DNA from: Pseudomonadota bacterium
GTDB taxonomy: Bacteria > Pseudomonadota > Alphaproteobacteria > Rhizobiales > Xanthobacteraceae
Direction: 5' to 3'
Assembly: GCA_018971625.1 (NCBI GenBank)
Contig: JAGXAJ010000035.1
Coordinates: forward strand, 1 to 40,729
Length of the DNA: 40,729 nt
Part shown: positions 35,735-40,729 of the stretch, piece by piece
How positions within the stretch are numbered: the first letter of the stretch is position 1
How the letters are laid out: each line of letters begins with the position of its first letter
Position numbers and translations under genes: made by a program
Notes under the pieces: generated by a model
The model's input: only the letters and a program-made list of their open reading frames with translations
The model's database searches: none
What the model was told of the DNA's origin: nothing

Positions 35735-36204
35735 CGAAAGCGCCTCGCTCGTTCTCGAATAGTCCTGCCGCCGACACCAACCGGAACGTTTCAGCCGGGA
35801 TCAGCGTTTCTGGTTACCGCGGTCGGATTGGAATGGAGACATATCCGCAAGCGAGCCTTTTCTAAAACAATATTTTTTAGAATCTAGGTTTGAGTCTAAG
35901 TGGCCGTGGATTGGTCCCAAACAACGCTGTTCTGCAATTCTCAAAGCTTGTTCGTACCCATCAACAGTTCTGCGTCGGCATTCGGCTGACGGGATAAGGT
36001 GACTTGCATCAAGTGCTTGCGCCGCACCATGGCCAGCTTATGAAGAGACAAGTCCACATAATCCCACTATCATTGCTGCAAGCGAATGATTTGTTCCCTC
36101 GAACAGGCCTGTGAAGAAAGAGTGAGGTTATCCCGGAGCGGCTGATCGGCCCCCGATTCTCTCATGTAAGCTCCACAATGATTCACAGGAATACAGGGTC
36201 TACC
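35735..36204. other. Putative chromosomal replication origin (oriC)
   Basis: This 470-bp gap lies between leftward hemJ and rightward ppsR, the place where alphaproteobacterial oriC is usually found (beside the ppsR/RP001 gene). It holds an AT-rich inverted repeat (TCTAAAA...TTTTTAGA, about 35861-35881) as a candidate unwinding element. Four GANTC methylation sites occur at 35880, 35892, 36155 and 36180. The octamer TTATCCCG appears in inverted orientation at 35990-35997 and 36128-36135, and weak DnaA-box relatives (AATCCACG on the minus strand, AAGTCCACA) also occur. No perfect TTATCCACA box is present. Genes on both sides point away from it and four parS sites lie 4-6 kb to the left. Confidence 0.6.
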
Positions 36205-37044
36205 GTGCCCACGACCGGCAACTATTTCCATCTGCATCTGGTGTCCGATTCGACCGGCGAAACGCTGATTACAGTGGCGCGGGCAGTGGCGGCGCAATAC
36301 GCCAATGTGGTGCCGGTCGAGCACGTCTATCCGCTGGTGCGCAGTCAGAAGCAGCTCGACCGCGTGCTAGACGAGATCGAGGAAGCTCCCGGCATTGTGC
36401 TGTTCACCTTGCTGGAAAAAGATCTGGTGGCGCGGCTGGAAGCCAAGTGCAAGGAAATCAATATCCCGAGCCTTTCGATCATCGGTCCGGTGATGCAGTT
36501 GTTTCAGGCTTACCTTGGCGCCTCTACAATCGGACGCGTCGGCGCGCAGCACACACTGAATGCGGAATATTTCAAGCGCATCGACGCGCTGAACTACACC
36601 ATGATTCACGATGACGGTCAGCACGTCGAAGGGCTGGAAGAGGCCGACGTCGTTCTGGTCGGAGTGTCCCGGACGTCGAAGACACCGACCTCGATCTATC
36701 TAGCCAATCGCGGTGTTCGCACCGCCAATGTGCCCTTGGTGCCGGGGATTGCGATCCCGCATCAACTGGAAACGCTGAAAAAGCCGCTGGTGGTCAGCCT
36801 GCATGCGACGCCGGAGCGCCTGATCCAGGTCCGGCAGAACCGGCTGTTGAGCATGGGCGCCGGTCCGGGCAATGACGATTATATCGATCGCCAGGCGGTC
36901 GCCGACGAAGTCGCGTTTGCGCGGCGGCTCAGCGCGCGGTTCAATTGGGCCCAGCTCGACGTTACCCGGCGATCGATCGAGGAGACCGCGGCCGCGGTGC
37001 TGAAACTGTTCGCTGACCGGCAGCGTCAGCGGTTGTCAGAATGA
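36205..37044 (+). CDS. ppsR: Pyruvate,phosphate/water dikinase regulatory protein (PPSR, DUF299)
   Basis: The 279-residue protein is a bifunctional kinase/pyrophosphorylase that switches pyruvate phosphate dikinase or PEP synthase on and off by threonine phosphorylation. It shows the N-terminal [20 protein letters not shown], the central [20 protein letters not shown], and the P-loop-like [18 protein letters not shown]. The C-terminal part has [18 protein letters not shown] and [16 protein letters not shown] prefer the GTG at 36205 (reads MPTTGNYF) because AGGG lies 7 nt before it and relatives begin there. The in-frame ATG at 36178 would add nine residues. This family flanks oriC in many alphaproteobacteria. 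Confidence 0.93.
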   Translation: MPTTGNYFHLHLVSDSTGETLITVARAVAAQYANVVPVEHVYPLVRSQKQLDRVLDEIEEAPGIVLFTLLEKDLVARLEAKCKEINIPSLSIIGPVMQLFQAYLGASTIGRVGAQHTLNAEYFKRIDALNYTMIHDDGQHVEGLEEADVVLVGVSRTSKTPTSIYLANRGVRTANVPLVPGIAIPHQLETLKKPLVVSLHATPERLIQVRQNRLLSMGAGPGNDDYIDRQAVADEVAFARRLSARFNWAQLDVTRRSIEETAAAVLKLFADRQRQRLSE

Positions 37045-37054
37045 CTTGTTAGGC

Positions 37055-37663
37055 ATGACCGTCTGGAACGGAAAACATCCGTTGATCCTGGCTTCGCAAA
37101 GCCACGCGCGGCAGGCGCTGTTGTCCAATGCCGGAATTGCTTTTGAGGTCATGCCCGCCGAGATCGATGAACGGGAAATCCAGCAGGCGTCAGGTCTTAG
37201 CGCGCCCGACGAAATCGCTTCGCTGCTGGCGCGGCAGAAGGCGCTCTGGGTCTCGGTGCGCCAAGCCGGCCGGATCGTCATCGGCGCAGATCAAACGCTC
37301 GCGCTCGGCCAACGGCTATTTTCAAAGCCCGCCGATCGTTCCCAGGCGGCCGAGCAGTTGAGCGCATTGGCCGGCAACAGCCATGAGCTCCACTCGGCTG
37401 TTGCGGTTGCGCATGACGGCAAGATCGTGTTCGAAACCACTTCCATTGCGCGCATGACCATGCGGCGGCTGGTTCCGGCTCAAATCGAAGCGTATCTGGA
37501 TCAAGCGGGCGCGGCCGTCACGTCAAGCGTCGGCGCTTACCAGCTTGAGGGGCTCGGCGTTCATTTGTTCGAGCACATCGAAGGCGATCATTTTACCATT
37601 CTCGGCTTGCCGTTGCTGCCCTTGCTTGCCTTCCTGCGCAGTGAGCGCTTGCTTGCAGTATAG
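37055..37663 (+). CDS. maf: Maf-family nucleotide pyrophosphatase
   Basis: The 202-residue protein hydrolyses non-canonical or modified nucleoside triphosphates to monophosphates and is linked to septum control. The active-site strand LILASQSHARQALLSNAGI carries the conserved Ser and Arg. GADQTLALGQRLFSKP holds the catalytic aspartate. The end VGAYQLEGLGVHLFEHIEGD is followed by FTILGLPLLPLLAFLR. I use ATG 37055; a TTG at 37046 is in frame. It begins 10 nt after ppsR and ends 25 nt before coaE. In rhizobia such as Sinorhizobium, aroE usually lies between maf and coaE but is missing here. Confidence 0.93.
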   Translation: MTVWNGKHPLILASQSHARQALLSNAGIAFEVMPAEIDEREIQQASGLSAPDEIASLLARQKALWVSVRQAGRIVIGADQTLALGQRLFSKPADRSQAAEQLSALAGNSHELHSAVAVAHDGKIVFETTSIARMTMRRLVPAQIEAYLDQAGAAVTSSVGAYQLEGLGVHLFEHIEGDHFTILGLPLLPLLAFLRSERLLAV

Positions 37664-37688
37664 AGGCTGATAGTTCGATGATAGTTCC

Positions 37689-38288
37689 ATGATAGTTCTT
37701 GGGCTGACCGGCTCGATCGGAATGGGAAAATCCACCACGGCGAAACTGTTCGCCGAAGCCGGTGTTCCTGTTTACGACGCGGACGCCACCGTTCACTTGA
37801 TCTACGAAGGTGAGGCGGTGCCGGCGATCGAAGCGGCGTTTCCCGGGTCCACCGCGGATGGCAAGGTCGATCGCGCCAAATTGTCGGCGCAAGTGGTGCA
37901 CGATGCTGCGGCCATCAAGCGGCTGGAGCAGATCGTGCATCCGATGCTGCGCGCCTACCATCAGAAGTTTCTCGACACGGCCGAACAATCCGGTGCGCCC
38001 GTCGCGGTGGTGGATGTGCCCTTGCTGTTCGAGACCGGCGGCGAGAAGCACGTCGATGCGGTTGTCGTGGTTACGACGTCGCCGGAAGTCCAGCGGCAGC
38101 GGATTCTGGCGCGCGACAACATGACCGGCGAAAAGCTCGATGTCATTCTGAAGCGGCAATTGCCCGATGCCGAAAAGCGCAAGCGCGCCGATTTTATCGT
38201 GGATACATCGCACGGCCTCGATCCGGTGCGCGCACGAATCCGGGACATTCTGGATCAGGCCGGTAAGATGCCGCGGCGACGGCCTTGA
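37689..38288 (+). CDS. coaE: Dephospho-CoA kinase
   Basis: The 199-residue protein performs the last step of coenzyme A synthesis, phosphorylating the 3'-OH of dephospho-CoA. It has the P-loop GLTGSIGMGKSTTAKLF, the CoA-domain DADATVHLIYEGEAVPAI, HPMLRAYHQKFL, VVDVPLLFETGGEKHVDAVV and the lid VTTSPEVQRQRILARD. The start region carries an 11-bp tandem duplication: GATAGTTC occurs three times at 37669, 37680 and 37691. An earlier ATG at 37678 is therefore out of frame and stops after four codons. The real start is ATG 37689. Confidence 0.95.
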   Translation: MIVLGLTGSIGMGKSTTAKLFAEAGVPVYDADATVHLIYEGEAVPAIEAAFPGSTADGKVDRAKLSAQVVHDAAAIKRLEQIVHPMLRAYHQKFLDTAEQSGAPVAVVDVPLLFETGGEKHVDAVVVVTTSPEVQRQRILARDNMTGEKLDVILKRQLPDAEKRKRADFIVDTSHGLDPVRARIRDILDQAGKMPRRRP

Positions 38289-38325
38289 TTCGCCGCCATT
38301 GTTCCGTCTACCGTTCCGGCTTCCG

Positions 38326-39021
38326 ATGCGCGAAATCGTCCTTGATACCGAAACCACCGGCCTCGACCCGCTGCGCGGCGATCGCCTGGTTGAAGTCGGC
38401 TGCGTCGAGATCTTCAACCGGATGCCGACCGGCCAGACTTTCCATGCCTATATCAATCCAGAACGCGATATACCGGCGGAAGCGTTCGCCGTGCATGGGT
38501 TGTCCAGCGAGTTCCTGGCCGACAAGCCACTATTCGCCGGCGTGGTCGAGCAGTTCCTGGAGTTCATCGCCGACTCGCCGCTGGTGATCCACAACGCCTC
38601 GTTCGACATTAGTTTCATCAATGCCGAACTCGAGCGCATCAAGCGGCCAGCAATTTTACGCGAGCGGTTGGTCGATACGCTGCTGTTGGCGCGGCGCAAG
38701 CATCCCGGCGTCTCCAATCGTCTCGACGATCTTTGCTCGCGCTATGCGATCGACAATTCCCGCCGCACCAAGCACGGCGCGTTGCTCGACGCCGAATTGC
38801 TGGCCGAGGTGTATATCGACCTGATCGGGGCGCGGCAGTCGCAACTGATTCTGGCCGCGGAGGTTCGCGATATCCGTGTTGGCGGTCTGGGCGAAATGCC
38901 GCGGCGGCAGCGCAGCGCGCCGCTCGCGCCGCGAATCAGCGAGGCCGACCGCATCGAGCATCGGGCATTTGTCGCTACGCTAGGCGACAAGCCGATCTGG
39001 AATGATTTTATCGGTGCGTGA
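38326..39021 (+). CDS. dnaQ: DNA polymerase III epsilon subunit (3'-5' proofreading exonuclease)
   Basis: The 231-residue protein carries the DEDDh exonuclease motifs: Exo I VLDTETTGLDPLRGDRLVEV, Exo II VIHNASFDISFINAELER, and Exo III with His and Asp in KHGALLDAELLAEVY. A C-terminal tail of about 45 residues (RRQRSAPLAPRISEADRIEH) binds the polymerase alpha subunit. ATG 38326 is directly before the first catalytic strand; the frame is open upstream but overlaps coaE. It is 37 nt downstream of coaE in the ppsR-maf-coaE-dnaQ run and converges on secB through a shared hairpin. Confidence 0.96.
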   Translation: MREIVLDTETTGLDPLRGDRLVEVGCVEIFNRMPTGQTFHAYINPERDIPAEAFAVHGLSSEFLADKPLFAGVVEQFLEFIADSPLVIHNASFDISFINAELERIKRPAILRERLVDTLLLARRKHPGVSNRLDDLCSRYAIDNSRRTKHGALLDAELLAEVYIDLIGARQSQLILAAEVRDIRVGGLGEMPRRQRSAPLAPRISEADRIEHRAFVATLGDKPIWNDFIGA

Positions 39022-39023
39022 CA

Positions 39024-39049
39024 AAAGGACGCAAAGGGCGTCTTAACTT
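39024..39049. terminator. Shared terminator hairpin between dnaQ and secB
   Basis: GACGC (39028-39032) and GCGTC (39038-39042) form a stem around AAAGG. AAAA precedes it and TTAACTT follows. It lies between the convergent dnaQ and secB ends and overlaps the secB stop codon region. Confidence 0.55.
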
Positions 39050-39534
39050 GGCTTGCCCGAGGCTGCCTGCGCTGCGGCAGCTTGCCGCTCCATGTTCTGG
39101 CGATACAGGCCGACAAAATCGACGGGATCAAGCATCAGCGGCGGGAAGCCGCCATCGCGGATTGACCGGGCGATGATTTCGCGGGCGAACGGGAACAGCA
39201 GCCGCGGACATTCGATCATGATCAGCGGGTGCAGACTTTCCTTCGGTGCGTTCAGGATTCGGAATACGCCGGCATAAGCAAGGTCGAAGCCGAACATGAG
39301 CTTGCCGGCGTTTTCGGCTTTGCCTTCGATCAGAAGGATAACTTCGTACTCGTTTTCGCCGACATTGTTGGCGCTGACGTTGATCTGGATATTGATCGCA
39401 GGCTGTTGCGCTTGCGGCGCCAGCGAGGCCGGCGCATTTGGGTTTTCGAACGACAGGTCCTTGGTGTACTGCGCCAACACATTGAACTGGGGGGGAGCGG
39501 CTGCCTCGATGGGCGTACCGTTGCCGTTGGTCAT
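39043..39534 (-). CDS. secB: Protein-export chaperone SecB
   Basis: The 163-residue tetrameric chaperone keeps preproteins unfolded and delivers them to SecA. It has the conserved [54 protein letters not shown] and the SecA-contacting, proline-rich [15 protein letters not shown] followed by [18 protein letters not shown]. The C-terminal alanine-rich tail is typical of alphaproteobacterial SecB. ATG 39534 is chosen because AGGAGAGAG lies just before it; an upstream codon at 39561 is in frame. It is convergent with dnaQ and divergent from the Tim44-domain gene. Confidence 0.96.
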   Translation of the reverse strand: MTNGNGTPIEAAAPPQFNVLAQYTKDLSFENPNAPASLAPQAQQPAINIQINVSANNVGENEYEVILLIEGKAENAGKLMFGFDLAYAGVFRILNAPKESLHPLIMIECPRLLFPFAREIIARSIRDGGFPPLMLDPVDFVGLYRQNMERQAAAAQAASGKPS

Positions 39535-40052
39535 GGAACTCTCTCCTGGGAGCGTTTTCAAGCGGGCAGGGACCGGGGTTATGTTTGAATTCGCTCAAAG
39601 GGCGAAAGGCCACTGTCGGGCGAGTGGCTACCATAGGCGCGCCTTGTCCCACAAGGACGACGGGGAGGCACAATTGCTGCCGCCGAGCCAGGCCTGCGCC
39701 TGGCGTGCCAGGGCGATATGGGGCTGAGGAAGCCCGCAAATTTCGGGATGCATGCCGCCTTGTACACGAGGCTGTACTCTAAATTGTTGAATATACGCGG
39801 CTTCCAGGCATTATCGGGTTTCCCCTTGCGGCAAAAACCGGTTACAATTCAAAATGCGGTAAACGGCGTTAGCACAGGCTTGGCCTATTGCCGCCGGCAT
39901 GACGATTCACGCCAACGCGCGCCATTGGCCGGGCACAGTTTCGTGCCTACATGTTGCGAACCTATTCCGTGAGTTAGTCTCTGCCGCCCCAAGCGGGAAC
40001 GCTCTACTGCCGGATCCCATTGCCGGCGTCAGAATCAGAAAGCGAACGCGAC
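39535..40052. other. secB-Tim44 intergenic region, no gene recognised
   Basis: The 518-base divergent gap holds a hairpin (CCAGGC-CTGC-GCCTGG near 39691-39706) and an AT-richer part around 39770-39880. Several short open frames are present, but none resembles a protein. A fxsA gene, which sits between secB and the Tim44 gene in some rhizobia, is not here. Confidence 0.5.
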
Positions 40053-40729
40053 GTGGATATTTACACCATCATCTTCCTGGCGCTGGCGGTCTTCATCTTT
40101 CTGCGCCTGCGCAATGTCCTCGGACAGCGCACCGGGAGTGAGCGGCCGCCCTATGATCGGGCGGCACGGAATGTGGTGCATGGCGTCCAGGACAACCACA
40201 ATGTCGTGCCGATCCCCGGCGCGGTAATCGACCAGGCACCGCTGGCGCCAACGGCGGATGTGGCTCCGCCGACCGACCGCTGGAAAGGCATTACGGAACC
40301 AGGCACGCCACTCGCGCAAGGGCTCGATGCCATCGCGGCGCAGGATTCCGCGTTCGATCCCAGGCATTTCGTCAGCGGCGCGCGCAGTGCCTATGAGATG
40401 ATCGTGCTGGCCTTCGCCAATGGCGACCGCCGCGCGTTGAAGGATTTGTTGTCATCTGAGGTCTATGAAAGTTTCGAGGCCGCGATCAAGGAGCGCGAAA
40501 AGCGCGAACAGAAGACCGAAACCCGCTTCGTTTCGATCGACCGGGCCGAGCTCGTGAACGCAGACGCACGGGATCGGTCCGCACAACTGACCGTGCGCTT
40601 CGTGTCGCAGATGATCTCGGTCACCCGCGACAAGGACGGCACGATCGTCGACGGCAACCCGGACAAGGTCGCCGACATTACCGATGTTTGGACATTTGCC
40701 CGTGACGTCACCTCACGCGATCCGAACTG
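40053..40729 (+). CDS. Tim44-domain protein, N-terminal part (runs off the right edge)
   Basis: The frame starts at GTG 40053 and is open to the window end, giving 225 codons. The N-terminus is a single membrane anchor (IYTIIFLALAVFIFLRLRNV) followed by a low-complexity linker. The Tim44-like fold then begins near residue 105 (FDPRHFVSGARSAYEMIVLA), with FANGDRRALKDLLSSEVYES and later RAELVNADARDRSAQLTVRF. Bacterial TimA-type proteins of this family are inner-membrane anchored and may assist membrane-protein or lipoprotein assembly; the exact role is unsettled. The gene is divergent from secB, as in most alphaproteobacteria. Confidence 0.88.
   Translation, partial: MDIYTIIFLALAVFIFLRLRNVLGQRTGSERPPYDRAARNVVHGVQDNHNVVPIPGAVIDQAPLAPTADVAPPTDRWKGITEPGTPLAQGLDAIAAQDSAFDPRHFVSGARSAYEMIVLAFANGDRRALKDLLSSEVYESFEAAIKEREKREQKTETRFVSIDRAELVNADARDRSAQLTVRFVSQMISVTRDKDGTIVDGNPDKVADITDVWTFARDVTSRDPN

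Noticed and set aside
39718..39972. 84-codon open frame in the secB-Tim44 gap, considered as fxsA
   Set aside because: It has no membrane helices and no similarity to FxsA.

Overview
The window is high-GC chromosomal DNA from an alphaproteobacterium. The proteins closely resemble those of Bradyrhizobium, Rhodopseudomonas and Nitrobacter (Hyphomicrobiales). This placement rests on tandem glnK-amtB pairs, a dispersed palindromic repeat of the kind common in Bradyrhizobium, and the mnmE-mnmG-rsmG-parA-parB order. It was made from recalled protein families, not a database search. No phage, transposase, integrase, CRISPR array or plasmid gene was found; the window reads as core genome.

Layout. 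1-1.2 kb: the 5' part of a PAS-domain chemotaxis transducer gene with a CtrA-type box upstream, then a dispersed repeat and tRNA-Gly(GCC). 1.6-7.6 kb: housekeeping genes for the chaperone-thioredoxin CnoX, a Lon N-terminal-domain protein, a Trm112-like protein, an alpha/beta hydrolase, a UbiH-type hydroxylase and the thioesterase TesB, followed by a broken DUF4339 gene. 7.9-11.8 kb: two consecutive glnK-amtB operons for ammonium uptake and sensing, separated by a terminator and a sigma-54-like promoter. 12-17.7 kb: a class I/II aminotransferase, ftsK, lolA and xth. 17.8-22.6 kb: a response regulator plus a cyclic-nucleotide-binding protein, an L,D-transpeptidase, a broken FAH-family hydratase gene, a YggS-type PLP protein and a membrane diguanylate cyclase. 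22.7-27.4 kb: leuS, lptE, holA and a small conserved protein of unknown role.

The right part is the classic alphaproteobacterial replication-origin neighbourhood. On the minus strand lie parB, parA, rsmG, mnmG, mnmE, rho and hemJ. On the plus strand lie ppsR, maf, coaE and dnaQ, followed by convergent secB and a Tim44-domain gene cut by the window end. Transcription diverges from the gene-poor interval at about 35.74-36.20 kb. That interval holds an AT-rich inverted repeat, four GANTC sites and an inverted pair of TTATCCCG octamers, and I propose it as oriC. Four parS sites (core GTTTCACGTGAAAC) lie 4-6 kb away, around rsmG and mnmG, beside parAB. Together these form a chromosome replication and segregation locus.

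Regulation and oddities. Three perfect TTAA-N7-TTAA CtrA-type boxes each lie about 85-100 nt upstream of a start codon: the chemotaxis gene, the aminotransferase-ftsK unit and mnmG. Two decayed genes, three copies of one repeat family, an 11-bp duplication at the coaE start, and the absence of hemE next to the presumed origin are also notable. I found no wholly new multi-gene system. The most informative signals are the origin/parS layout and the CtrA-type boxes.
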